DNA of 64,000 bases from assembly GCF_036203305.1 (NCBI RefSeq), contig NZ_CP108131.1, positions 5,952,001 through 6,016,000 of the forward strand. Reading direction: 5' to 3'. Positions 16,788-25,137 of this stretch are shown in pieces. The translations under genes and the position numbers were made by a program. Numbering within the stretch: the first letter of the stretch is position 1; every line of letters begins with the position of its first letter. Below the pieces are notes generated by a model. It did not search any database and was not told the DNA's origin. It saw only the letters and a program-made list of their open reading frames with translations. This DNA comes from Streptomyces sp. NBC_00190 (GTDB lineage: Bacteria; Actinomycetota; Actinomycetes; Streptomycetales; Streptomycetaceae).

Positions 16788-18244
16788 GCTGTGTCCTCGG
16801 ATGTCTGCGCCTCGCTTCCGGACGTGACGGAAGCATCGTTCTTCCTCCACCAGTCCTGGCCGCTCTGGGGGAGGGTCGGGATCGGATCATAGAACGGGTA
16901 GGCCTGTTGGGCGGCCGAGGGGTCACTGAGCTCAAGAGGAGTCCGGTAGTTCTTCGTCCAGTACGAGATCCCGCGTTCGCGGTCGTACGAGTCCACTTGG
17001 TCGATCCAGCGCTTCCCGACGAACGGGACGTCGCAGACGATGCGCGGGGTGGCGAAACCGGGCAGGTAGCCCATCATTCCGCGCTGCAGCGCCTGCGCCT
17101 CCCACACGGCCACCCGCCAGTGCTCGCTGTTCGGGATCATGTCGCAGAGGTAGAAGTAGTAGGGCATGATGCCCGCTCCGTCGAGCAGGGCGAAGCTCAG
17201 GTCGAGGAGGGCTTCGACGGAGTCGTTGACTCCGCGCATGAGGACGCCCTGGTTGCGCACGTCGCGGACGCCCGCCTCGAACAGTGCGGTGGTGGCGCGG
17301 GCCACGGCCGGAGTGACGGACTGCGCCGAGTTGGCGTGCGTGTGCACCGAGATCTGGACGCCGCGCTGGCGGGCCTTCGCGCACACCGACGCCAGTCCGT
17401 CGAGGAGGTCCTTCTGCAGCCAGTGCTGTGGGAGTCCGACAAGTCCCTTGGTCGCGAGCCTGATGTCGCGGATGCTCGGGATGTCCAGTAGCGCGTAGAG
17501 GAAGGCCTCCAGCCGGGGCCACGGCACGTTGGCCACGTCCCCGCCGGACACCACGACGTCGCGGATGCTCTGGCTGGCCCTCAGGAATTCCAGCATCCGC
17601 TCGAGCCGGTCGTTCGGCTTGAGCTCCAGGCGGAGCTTGGTGATCTGGGGGGTCGAGTTGCCGACCAGGTCCATGCGGGTGCAGTGCCCGCAGTACTGGG
17701 GGCAGGTGGAGACCAACTCGGCCAGGACCTTGGTCGGGTAACGGTGGGTCAGTCCTTCGACGGCCCACATCTCGGCCTCGTGCAGTGAGTCGCGGCTCGC
17801 GAACGGGTGCGAGGGCCACTCGGTGTGCCGGTCGCTGTAGACCGGCAGCATGTAGCGGCGCACCGGATCCGCGTACAGCCGGTCGGTGTAGCCCGGGTCG
17901 CCCGGGGCCAGGTCCGCCACCATGGTGTTCACCATCTGAGGTGTGATCAGCATGGACATGGTAGCCCGGTCGCTCTGGTCCCGTGTCAGGTCGGCCACGA
18001 ATGACCGGTCGAGTCGGTGGCCGAAAACAGCCTCAAGCTGGCGGATGTTCTTTATGCAGTTGGACCGCTGCCATTGAGCCGAAGCCCATTCGTCGGCAGT
18101 TACGCCGGCCCACCCCGGAAACCTCGACCAGTCCGGTTCGGTCAGTGGCCGAAATGTGTACTCGTACGGCTGGGGTGCTCGCACCGCATTCTGTGAATCT
18201 ATTGAAGAATGCGGAAGATGGTCCGAATTGATCTGAATCTTCAT
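16784..18244 (-). CDS. Lysine 2,3-aminomutase (KamA)-family radical SAM enzyme
   Basis: 486-aa KamA-family protein: PLP- and [4Fe-4S]/SAM-dependent 1,2-amino migration turning an alpha-amino acid into a beta-amino acid. The cluster motif CxxxCxxC is STCPQYCGHC (C181, C185, C188). Family landmarks follow: VSGGDVANVPW, VHTHANSAQSVTPAV, NQGVLMRGVNDS, and acidic residues in YLCDMIP and VCDVPFVGK at the positions equivalent to those that bind the lysine side-chain amine in the clostridial enzyme. A basic substrate such as lysine is therefore likely. Start ATG 18244 is preferred; a TTG 15 nt upstream is possible. It is the first gene of a two-gene operon divergent from the biosynthetic operon. Confidence 0.82.
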   Translation of the reverse strand: MKIQINSDHLPHSSIDSQNAVRAPQPYEYTFRPLTEPDWSRFPGWAGVTADEWASAQWQRSNCIKNIRQLEAVFGHRLDRSFVADLTRDQSDRATMSMLITPQMVNTMVADLAPGDPGYTDRLYADPVRRYMLPVYSDRHTEWPSHPFASRDSLHEAEMWAVEGLTHRYPTKVLAELVSTCPQYCGHCTRMDLVGNSTPQITKLRLELKPNDRLERMLEFLRASQSIRDVVVSGGDVANVPWPRLEAFLYALLDIPSIRDIRLATKGLVGLPQHWLQKDLLDGLASVCAKARQRGVQISVHTHANSAQSVTPAVARATTALFEAGVRDVRNQGVLMRGVNDSVEALLDLSFALLDGAGIMPYYFYLCDMIPNSEHWRVAVWEAQALQRGMMGYLPGFATPRIVCDVPFVGKRWIDQVDSYDRERGISYWTKNYRTPLELSDPSAAQQAYPFYDPIPTLPQSGQDWWRKNDASVTSGSEAQTSEDTA

Positions 18245-18523
18245 GCTATGCAGACCCAACGCTCAAGGCAGCCCAGGAGTCAGTCCTGCGACGCTCAGTG
18301 ACAGTCTCAACAGGGAGCGACTTCGCTAGCGTGAACATATGGCAAATGAACCGCAGCGGCCGCCCCTGGCGCGATCGACCCTATCTCTACCTGACGGTAA
18401 TGACGTCGATCAAGACTTGACCTGGCTCTTTGGATGCGTTAATGCTCCAGACATAAAACAAGTGGAGTGAACCCTACCGCCTGCTATTCGGTGAGATGTC
18501 CGACTTTTCATGATCGTCGATCG

Positions 18524-18540
18524 TGTCCACGTGGTGGACA
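18524..18540. promoter_or_regulatory. 17-bp palindromic operator candidate
   Basis: TGTCCAC and GTGGACA (7-bp perfect arms) are separated by GTG. It sits 30 bp upstream of a -35 hexamer. It is flanked by TTCATGA repeats, so it may be a binding site for a dimeric regulator not encoded nearby. Confidence 0.45.
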
Positions 18541-18569
18541 TTTTTCATGAGCAACCATGAAGATATCGC

Positions 18570-18600
18570 TTGACAGTTCATGATCCCGGACCTGTAGGTT
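18570..18600 (+). promoter_or_regulatory. Putative housekeeping-type promoter
   Basis: TTGACA (18570-18575) and TAGGTT (18595-18600) match the Streptomyces sigma-HrdB-type consensus (TTGAC, TAGNNT). The 19-bp spacer is slightly long. Transcription would start near 18607, giving a ~70-nt leader before the TTG start at 18678. A TTCATGA repeat overlaps the spacer. Confidence 0.5.
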
Positions 18601-18677
18601 CGTGATCGCGGTGGGGGGAGAGGGCCGCTCTGTCCTTCCCCGCCGGTATCGGAGAAAGCCGCAGGGAAGGACATACC

Positions 18678-20138
18678 TTGGCAATCAAGTGGGCCGACCA
18701 GCATGATTTTCAGGCTCTTCTGAAGCGCTCTGAGATCGAAGACAAGCCCGTACTGCTGGACCTTCATTCGCCGGAGTGTTCAGGCTGTACCGGCCATGAC
18801 CGGAGTATCTATTCCGACCCCGAGATCGCTCGGGACGTCATGGAATACACGCTCCCGGTACGTGTGGTCACGACCAACCCGGACCGCGCCAGCACCGAGA
18901 TCATCAACAACCACATCTTCATCTGGTCGCCGACCGTGCAGCTGGTCGCACCCGACCAGACCCGCTACCACGAGTGGAACGGCGCCCCACGGCGTACCCG
19001 ACTCTCCGTCGGCTACCAGTCCGTCTTCCACGACACCGCCGGTCACCTGACCCCCGAGTCGTTCCGGGCGCAGCTGCTGGTCGGACGCGGCAAGGCGTCC
19101 CTCCGCAAGAAGAAGTACGGGGAGGCGATCCGCCTCTTCGACGAAGCGATCGCGCGTCACCCCCACGACCGGGTCACCGTCGAGGAGGCCGAGCGCTGGC
19201 GCAAGGTCGCCCGCGAGAGCGGCACGATCGAGACCTCGTGGGACATGCGGCAGCAGGTCACGACGTCGCCGCTCGCCGCCGCGGTGGAGCGTTTCGCGCA
19301 GACCGTGGCCGCCCTGCCGGACAGCGTCCTCATGAAGGACTGGATCGGCAAGCCGGGTCCGGGAGACTGGCAGTGGTATTCCGACTGCCTCCGTGAGGTC
19401 GTGCTCCAGGGTTACCAGGAGCTGTGCGACTTCGCCGTCGTCGCCGAGCGCGAACGCGCCAAGCACGGACCGGAGTTCAACGACACGCACCGCCTGCTGG
19501 GCCAGCACCGCTTCGCGTACCGCGAGTTCCAGTCCCTCTTCGTCGGAGTGCCTGACTCACTTCTGGACAAGACTCCGCTGCGCTCCGAGCGGTCGATCCG
19601 CGAGAACCTCGCGCACGTGATCATGGCCGAGTGGTGGGCGTACCGGCCGCAGATCCTGCACGCGCTGGACCGCGGCCGCGCGGGCCTGTCGCCGGAGGTC
19701 GTGCCGGCCACCGACACCGTCGCCGAGCACGGCGAGCCGCTGGGAAGCCACGAGAGCCTGCACGAGCTCCTCGCCCTGTACGAGCGCCTTCACCTGCGGA
19801 ACACCCAGGACTACTCGGATATCACCGAGAACGAACTGGGCATCAGGTCCGCCTGGTGGGAACTCGGTCCGGTCGAGCTGCGGTTCCGCCTCAAGCGGTA
19901 CATCTGGCACCCGCGGGACCACGCCGTCTCGATCGACAAGATCCTCGACGCCTCCGGCCACCGCCACACGGCCAACCACCGTTTCGCGTCACGCCTGTTC
20001 AGCGGTCTGGGCACGGCCGAAGCGGCGCTCATCGGTGCCGACGGCTTCATGTCGGACCGTGTGGACGCTCTCACGGCCACGATCAACGAGCGTGCTGACG
20101 AGGCCGCGCGCCTGCTGGGCCAGGTCACTGCAGTCTGA
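18678..20138 (+). CDS. Thioredoxin-like / TPR / DinB-fold fusion protein
   Basis: 486-aa protein with three parts. Residues 1-~125 are thioredoxin-like with a CSGC redox pair (C34, C37; KPVLLDLHSPECSGC). Residues ~130-165 hold a TPR-like helix pair (KASLRKKKYGEAIRLFDEAIARHP). From ~200 to the end it resembles a DinB/DUF664 four-helix domain, with metal-binding-type histidines in SIRENLAHVIMAEWW and IWHPRDHAVSIDKILDASG. DinB-fold enzymes are often metal- and thiol-dependent transferases (mycothiol S-transferases, EgtB), so a thiol-linked reaction is plausible but unproven. TTG 18678 has GGAAGG 7 nt upstream. It is the first gene of a six-gene plus-strand operon. Confidence 0.7.
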   Translation: MAIKWADQHDFQALLKRSEIEDKPVLLDLHSPECSGCTGHDRSIYSDPEIARDVMEYTLPVRVVTTNPDRASTEIINNHIFIWSPTVQLVAPDQTRYHEWNGAPRRTRLSVGYQSVFHDTAGHLTPESFRAQLLVGRGKASLRKKKYGEAIRLFDEAIARHPHDRVTVEEAERWRKVARESGTIETSWDMRQQVTTSPLAAAVERFAQTVAALPDSVLMKDWIGKPGPGDWQWYSDCLREVVLQGYQELCDFAVVAERERAKHGPEFNDTHRLLGQHRFAYREFQSLFVGVPDSLLDKTPLRSERSIRENLAHVIMAEWWAYRPQILHALDRGRAGLSPEVVPATDTVAEHGEPLGSHESLHELLALYERLHLRNTQDYSDITENELGIRSAWWELGPVELRFRLKRYIWHPRDHAVSIDKILDASGHRHTANHRFASRLFSGLGTAEAALIGADGFMSDRVDALTATINERADEAARLLGQVTAV

Positions 20139-20156
20139 TCACCAGTCAAACCGGGC

Positions 20157-20187
20157 CCGGTCCCGCATCCACAGAGTGCGGGACCGG
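20157..20187 (+). terminator. Intercistronic 11-bp hairpin
   Basis: Arms CCGGTCCCGCA (20157-20167) and TGCGGGACCGG (20177-20187) are perfectly complementary with a 9-nt loop. The hairpin is 19 nt after the DinB-fusion stop and 30 nt before the MFS start. It may partly terminate transcription or stabilise the upstream message, setting different levels for the two parts of the operon. Confidence 0.55.
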
Positions 20188-20216
20188 ATCCGGCTCCAGA
20201 CTCGAGGAATCATTTC

Positions 20217-21425
20217 ATGAGAGCCTTCTGGCTGCTTACGGGAGCCTCCGCGGTCTCCACGGTGGGCAACACATTTCTCTACATAGCAATACCGTGGGCT
20301 CTCCTGGAGTCGACCGACTCGAGCCTGCTCGCGGTCCTCAGCGTTGCCGCCCAGACCGCGCCGTATCTCGCGGCGCCGTTCCTCGGCACGTTCATCGACC
20401 GCTACGACCGTCGATTCCTGTTCGCCGGCGGCGAGCTGGTCCAGGGTGCGTCGGTCGCGATCATCCCGCTCCTCCTCGCCTATCACCAGGTCGCGGCGGT
20501 GTTCGTATCGCTCTTCGTCCTCGGCCTGGCCAACGTGATCTCGGACGTCGCCGGTGACTACGGCCTCATCCCCGCCCTCGTCCCACGGGACCGGCTGGAC
20601 AAGGCGTCGAGCCAGTTCACCTCGATTCTCCTGGTCGCCCGCTTCGTGGGTCCGGCCCTGGCCGGTTTCACCATCGCGGCCGTGGGAACCACTTGGGCGC
20701 TCGAGATCGACGCCGTGACCTTCCTCCTCACGGCCTTCGTCGTGGTCTTCATGCCCAAGGCCGAGCCCCAAGCGGCCGCCGCGTCCCTCTCCACGATGCT
20801 CAAGGAGGGGATCGCGTACTTCCGCGCCAGGCCGGACCTGCGCAGACTGACCATGGCGGTCGCGCTGTACAACTTGGGCGCGGGCGCGCTGGAACCCACC
20901 CTGCTCACCGTCGGCGGGGACCACTGGAACTGGTCCCCCACCGCGCTCGGTGTCGCGGTCTCGTGCGGAGCGGTGGCCGCCGCGCTCGGTGCCTGGCTCA
21001 GTCCGCGTGCCCTGGTCGGTGACAACCGCCGACGGCAGGTCACCCTGTGGCTGGGCGTCGCGGCGGTCGGTTCGCTGGGTCTGCTCGTGAGCGCCCCGCT
21101 CGCCGTGGTCGTCGGCTTCTGCATCCTGTGCCTGGGTGAGGGAGGCGTCAACGCGGCGACCATGGCCTACCGGCAGCAGGAGATTCCTGACGAACTGTCC
21201 GGCCGGGTCAACGCCGTGATCCGTACGTTCATCACCGGCGCAGTGCCGGTCTCGGCCTTGCTGCTGGGTCTCACCGCGAACCTCTCCGGGTCGCTGCAGG
21301 TGTTCTTCCCGGTGACCATCACCGCCCTCCTGGCCGTCTGTGTCTGGGCGTTCGCACGAGGCGGGGCGGGGCAGAAGCCCGCACCCGACCTGGTTTCCGC
21401 AACCGACACGAGGGCTGAGGCATGA
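20217..21425 (+). CDS. MFS transporter (EntS-like exporter)
   Basis: 402-aa major facilitator protein with 10-12 hydrophobic segments and an MFS loop motif after TM2 (GTFIDRYDRR). The overall pattern resembles the EntS/MFS_3 group used for export of siderophores and small natural products. ATG 20217 follows AGGAA. The stop overlaps the ATP-grasp start as ATGA, so it is translationally coupled to biosynthetic genes. A role as product exporter or self-resistance pump is likely. Confidence 0.82.
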   Translation: MRAFWLLTGASAVSTVGNTFLYIAIPWALLESTDSSLLAVLSVAAQTAPYLAAPFLGTFIDRYDRRFLFAGGELVQGASVAIIPLLLAYHQVAAVFVSLFVLGLANVISDVAGDYGLIPALVPRDRLDKASSQFTSILLVARFVGPALAGFTIAAVGTTWALEIDAVTFLLTAFVVVFMPKAEPQAAAASLSTMLKEGIAYFRARPDLRRLTMAVALYNLGAGALEPTLLTVGGDHWNWSPTALGVAVSCGAVAAALGAWLSPRALVGDNRRRQVTLWLGVAAVGSLGLLVSAPLAVVVGFCILCLGEGGVNAATMAYRQQEIPDELSGRVNAVIRTFITGAVPVSALLLGLTANLSGSLQVFFPVTITALLAVCVWAFARGGAGQKPAPDLVSATDTRAEA

Positions 21426-22636
21426 AGAGCGTCTTGCTGATCAACACCAGTTCGGAGCCCGCCGCCCGCTTGATGCAGGAGCGCGCCGGCATCCAGCTGT
21501 CGGTGATCACCACACCGAGCTATCGGCGCTTCTACGCGGATGACGCGGACGTCGTGGTCGTCGAAAGCGTCGAGGACCTCACCCAGGTCCGCCACGCGGC
21601 CCTGGAGATCCGCAGGCGCAATCCGTTCGCGTACGTGGTTTCGCCCTCGGAGCTGAGCCTCCAGGCGGGCGGATACATCCGTTCGTACTTCGGCCTGCCC
21701 GGCGCGGGCTACGAGGTCGCCAACGCCTTCTCCAACAAGCACGTCATGAAGCAGCGGCTCGCCGCGGCGGGGCTGCCAGTGGCCCGCTTCCAGCAGTTGA
21801 GCCAGTTCACCGATGCCTCTGAGGCGGCGCGGACGCTCGGCTGGCCGGTCGTCGTCAAGCCCGCCATCGGTGGCGGTTCCGAGGACGTCTTCGTGCTTCG
21901 GGACGAAGCGCAGGTCCGGGACCTGGCCACTGCGGAGCTCACTGCCCAACTCCGTGAGTCTCCGTACCCCATGGTGGCCGAGGAGTTCGTCGACATCGAG
22001 GCGGAATTCCACTGCGACGCCGTTGTCGTGGGTGGTGAAGTCCACTTCGCCGCCGTCTCACGGTACTTCAGCCCCGTCCTCAAGAGTGTCGGCGAGCTCG
22101 TCGGCTCGTACACCCTGCCCGCCGGCCACCCGGATGCCGTCGCCGTTGCCGAGCAGCACGCGGCCGCGGTCAAGGCCCTCGGCCTCAGCGACGGAGTGAC
22201 GCACCTGGAGGTCCTCAAGTGCTCCCGGGGATACCTGATCGGTGAGGTGGCTTGCCGCCCGGGCGGTGGTGGCATCGCCGAACAGCTCCTGCACCAGTAC
22301 GGCGTCGACATCTGGATGGAGTTCCTCGCCACCTCCCTCGACGACCCGGTCGCGGGCGTCCAGCTGGAGCCCGAGGACCACCTCATCCAGTACATGCTGC
22401 CGCGGCCGCCCGGCACCATCACTCACATCAGCACCGCCGAGGACCTGCTCCAGGTGCCCGGTGTCGTCTACGCGGACGTCCGGGCCACGACAGGGGACAG
22501 CGAGACGGGCGTGGTCCACTCGGCGACCTTCGCGGGCCTCGTACTGGTGCGGGCCGACTCCGAGGAACAGGTCCAGCAGCGCATCGCCGCGGTCGGCACG
22601 CACTACAAGATCGACGTACACACCGAGGAAGGCTGA
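21422..22636 (+). CDS. ATP-grasp carboxylate-amine ligase-like enzyme
   Basis: 404-aa ATP-grasp protein, expected to activate a carboxylate as acyl-phosphate and couple it to an amine or thiol. Visible are an N-terminal pre-ATP-grasp Rossmann part (MKSVLLINTS), the nucleotide-binding segment LGWPVVVKPAIGGGSEDVFV (~res 140-160), the adenine-side YPMVAEEFVDIEAEFHCDAVV region and the metal/phosphate loop GEVACRPGGGG (~res 275-285). It overlaps the MFS gene by 4 nt and is followed 2 nt later by the N-hydroxylase gene. Stand-alone ATP-grasp ligases of this kind make dipeptides or amides in small biosynthetic pathways; the substrates are unknown. Confidence 0.8.
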   Translation: MKSVLLINTSSEPAARLMQERAGIQLSVITTPSYRRFYADDADVVVVESVEDLTQVRHAALEIRRRNPFAYVVSPSELSLQAGGYIRSYFGLPGAGYEVANAFSNKHVMKQRLAAAGLPVARFQQLSQFTDASEAARTLGWPVVVKPAIGGGSEDVFVLRDEAQVRDLATAELTAQLRESPYPMVAEEFVDIEAEFHCDAVVVGGEVHFAAVSRYFSPVLKSVGELVGSYTLPAGHPDAVAVAEQHAAAVKALGLSDGVTHLEVLKCSRGYLIGEVACRPGGGGIAEQLLHQYGVDIWMEFLATSLDDPVAGVQLEPEDHLIQYMLPRPPGTITHISTAEDLLQVPGVVYADVRATTGDSETGVVHSATFAGLVLVRADSEEQVQQRIAAVGTHYKIDVHTEEG

Positions 22637-22638
22637 AC

Positions 22639-23913
22639 GTGGCAGGCAGCGAAGTAGCAGTACTCGGCATCGGTGCGGGCCCCGCCAACCTCGCGTTGGC
22701 GGTCGCTCTGGAGGAGCTGGCCCCCGAACTGGCCGGCGAGACCCTCCTCGTGGAACAGAGCGAGAGCACGGTGTGGCAGCGGGGCCTGCTGATCCCCTGG
22801 GCGCAGAGCCAGGTCTCCTTCCTCAAGGACCTCGCCACGCTGCGCAACCCCCGCTCGCGCTTCACCTTCGTCAACTACCTGCACGAGACGGGCCGGCTCG
22901 ACGATTTCATGAGCCTGGGGACCTTCACCCCGTACCGCAGTGAAATCTCGGACTACCTGCAGTGGGTGGTCGCCTCCCTGGAACGGGTACGGGTCCAGTA
23001 CAACCGCCGAGCGGTGCGCATCGACCCCGTACGCGACGCATCGGGCGCGCTCTCCCGCTGGGACGTCCTCTTCTCCGACGGTTCACAGGTCAGTGCCCGC
23101 CATCTCGTGGTGGCGGGCGGCCGGGACCCGCGGATACCGGAGGTCTTCCAGGGGCTCCCGGCCGAACGGGTCGTCCACAGCAGCGAATACTCCGTACGGA
23201 TCGCGGAGCTGCCCAGGGACGTCCCGCAGCGGGTCGTCGTCATCGGCGGCGCCCAGAGCGCCGTCGAAATGGTGCAGGCGGTCCGGCAGGACGTGCCGAA
23301 CTGCTCCCCGGTCCTCGTGGTCCGCGGCATCGGGCTGACTCCTTACGTGTCCTCCAAGTTCACCAGCCGCTTCTACTCCGCGGCCGCCTCCGAGGAGTTC
23401 TTCGAGCTGGGCCCGGAGGGACGTGAACTCGTCCTCGCCGAGATGGCGCGCAGCAACTACTCGGGCGTCACGCCCGAACTGCTCGACAGCCTCTACCACC
23501 AGATGTACCGCGACCGGCTGGACGGGAAGGAAGGACTGCGCGTCCTCACCGCCACCGACGTCGTCACGGCCGTCGAGGAAGAGGACTGCGTCGTACTGAC
23601 CCTGCGCGACCGCCGTACGGGACTGGAATCGGAGCTGCGCTGCGACCGCGTCCTCCTGGGCACCGGCTACGAGCCGTCCATGCCCGCCGGCGTCCGGCGC
23701 CTCGGGGACGAGCTGGGCCTGACGGAGCTCGAGATCACGCGCAACTACCGGGTCAGGACGGCCAAGGGGGACGGCGGCCCCACCGACGGCGCTCGCCTGT
23801 ACCTGCAGGGCGTCAACGAATCCACCCACGGGATCGCGGACTCTCTGCTCAGCACCATGGCGACCCGCGCGGCGGACATCGTCACGGACCTGCTCTCCGC
23901 GGCGGGCGAATAG
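22639..23913 (+). CDS. Ornithine/lysine-type N-monooxygenase (SidA/IucD-like)
   Basis: 424-aa flavin-dependent N-hydroxylase that oxidises a side-chain amine to a hydroxylamine with FAD, NADPH and O2. Motifs are the FAD-binding GIGAGPANLALA (~res 9-20), the family-typical SFLKDLATLRNPRSRFTFVNY, the NADPH-binding VVIGGAQSAVE, and a C-terminal GTGYEPS. GTG 22639 lies 2 nt after the ATP-grasp stop, with GAGGAAGG upstream. With the KamA-type enzyme across the divergent promoter, a lysine- or beta-lysine-derived hydroxylamine is a reasonable inference. No siderophore synthetase (IucA/C, NRPS) lies next to it. Confidence 0.85.
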   Translation: MAGSEVAVLGIGAGPANLALAVALEELAPELAGETLLVEQSESTVWQRGLLIPWAQSQVSFLKDLATLRNPRSRFTFVNYLHETGRLDDFMSLGTFTPYRSEISDYLQWVVASLERVRVQYNRRAVRIDPVRDASGALSRWDVLFSDGSQVSARHLVVAGGRDPRIPEVFQGLPAERVVHSSEYSVRIAELPRDVPQRVVVIGGAQSAVEMVQAVRQDVPNCSPVLVVRGIGLTPYVSSKFTSRFYSAAASEEFFELGPEGRELVLAEMARSNYSGVTPELLDSLYHQMYRDRLDGKEGLRVLTATDVVTAVEEEDCVVLTLRDRRTGLESELRCDRVLLGTGYEPSMPAGVRRLGDELGLTELEITRNYRVRTAKGDGGPTDGARLYLQGVNESTHGIADSLLSTMATRAADIVTDLLSAAGE

Positions 23914-23916
23914 ACG

Positions 23917-25086
23917 ATGGACGTCGCGCAGCTGCGCGTGCAGACACCGGGCTGTGCGGAATCCGCCTACTTCGACAACGCGGGTTCCGCACTCCCCGCG
24001 GAACGGGTCACCCGGACCGTCATCGACCATCTGCTCCTGGAGCAACGGGTCGGCGGCTACGTCGCCGCCGACATCGCCGCGGGCCGGCTGGACGCGGTGT
24101 ACACCTCGGTGGCCCGCCTGATCAACGCGAAGCCGCACGAGATCGCCCTGGTGGAGAACGCCACTCGCGCATGGGACATGGCGTTCTACGCCATCCCGTT
24201 CAAGCCGGGTGACCGCATCCTCACGTCACGCAGCGAGTATCCGAGCAACGCCCTCGCCTTCCTCCAGGCACGCGAGCGCTTCGGGGTCGAGGTCGAGGCC
24301 GTCCCCGATGACGGGAACGGGCAGGTCTGTCTCGACGCCCTGGCCGAAAGGCTCGGGCAGGGCGGGGTCCGGCTCGTGGCCGTCAATCATGCGCCGACCT
24401 ACGACGGCCTGGTGAACCCGGCGGCCGAAATCGGGGAGCTGGCCGCCCGTGCGGGCGCCCTCTACCTGCTGGACGCCTGCCAGTCGGTCGGCCAACTGCC
24501 GGTGGACGTCAGGCGCATCGGCTGCCACCTGCTCTCGGCGACCGGGCGCAAGTATCTGCGGGGACCCCGCGGCACCGGCTTCCTGTACGTGTCCGAGGAA
24601 GTGGTGGACCAGCTGGACCCGCCGCTGCTCGATCTGCGGGCGGCCACCTGGACCGGTCCTGAGTCCTTCGAGTTGAAGGCGGATGCGAAGCGCTTCGAGA
24701 CCTGGGAGCGCAACGTGGCCGGGCTCCTCGGACTGGGAGCGGCCGTGGACGACCTCCTCGACCTCGGCATCGAGGCGGTCCGGGAGCGGATCGCGCTGCT
24801 GTCGGACAGCCTGCGGTTCGGTCTCTCCCGCCTGCCGGGGGTGGCGGTCTGCGACCGCGGCGCGGTCCGGAGCGGCATCGTGACGTTCGTCAAGGACGGC
24901 TGGAGCCCGGAGGACCTCGTCGCCAGGCTGCGGGAGGAAGGCGTGACCACCGACTTCTCCTTGCCGTCCCGCGCCCGGTTCGACATCCGCGCCGACAAGC
25001 CAGCGGTCGTCGTCCGAGCGTCGGTCCACTACTACAACACCCTTGCCGAGCAGGAACAACTCATCAATGCGGTGGCCGGTTCCTGA
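23917..25086 (+). CDS. Class V aminotransferase / cysteine desulfurase-like PLP enzyme
   Basis: 389-aa fold-type I PLP enzyme of class V. The opening AYFDNAGSALPAERV, the LYLLDACQSVGQLPVDV segment with the PLP-contacting Asp, and the Schiff-base lysine in SATGRKYLRGPRGTGFL (~res 214) are typical. The RKYLRGPRGTGFL block resembles EgtE-like C-S lyases and desulfurase-like enzymes rather than IscS; no catalytic-Cys loop of the IscS type stands out. Together with the rhodanese this suggests sulfur chemistry, but a simple lyase or aminotransferase role is equally possible. ATG 23917 is 3 nt after the N-hydroxylase stop. Confidence 0.78.
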   Translation: MDVAQLRVQTPGCAESAYFDNAGSALPAERVTRTVIDHLLLEQRVGGYVAADIAAGRLDAVYTSVARLINAKPHEIALVENATRAWDMAFYAIPFKPGDRILTSRSEYPSNALAFLQARERFGVEVEAVPDDGNGQVCLDALAERLGQGGVRLVAVNHAPTYDGLVNPAAEIGELAARAGALYLLDACQSVGQLPVDVRRIGCHLLSATGRKYLRGPRGTGFLYVSEEVVDQLDPPLLDLRAATWTGPESFELKADAKRFETWERNVAGLLGLGAAVDDLLDLGIEAVRERIALLSDSLRFGLSRLPGVAVCDRGAVRSGIVTFVKDGWSPEDLVARLREEGVTTDFSLPSRARFDIRADKPAVVVRASVHYYNTLAEQEQLINAVAGS

Positions 25087-25137
25087 ACCGGCGGGCCGCC
25101 ATGGAGCCCCCACCAGTCCAACTCTGGGCGTGAACAC

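Larger units (their letters stand above)
18245..18677. promoter_or_regulatory. Divergent control region of the 16-26 kb cluster
   Basis: 433-bp intergenic region between the kamA-like gene (minus) and the thioredoxin-DinB gene (plus). It is visibly lower in GC than its flanks. It holds a 17-bp palindrome (18524-18540), three copies of TTCATGA (18507, 18544, 18577) and two promoter-like pairs on the plus strand: TTGACC 18417-18422 with TAATGC 18440-18445 (17-bp spacer), and the better pair listed separately. It probably regulates both transcripts together. Confidence 0.6.

Noticed and set aside
22639..23913. Hydroxamate siderophore cluster
   Set aside because: The N-hydroxylase alone is suggestive, but no IucA/IucC-type synthetase, acyl-hydroxylamine transferase of the usual type, siderophore uptake gene or iron box was recognised.
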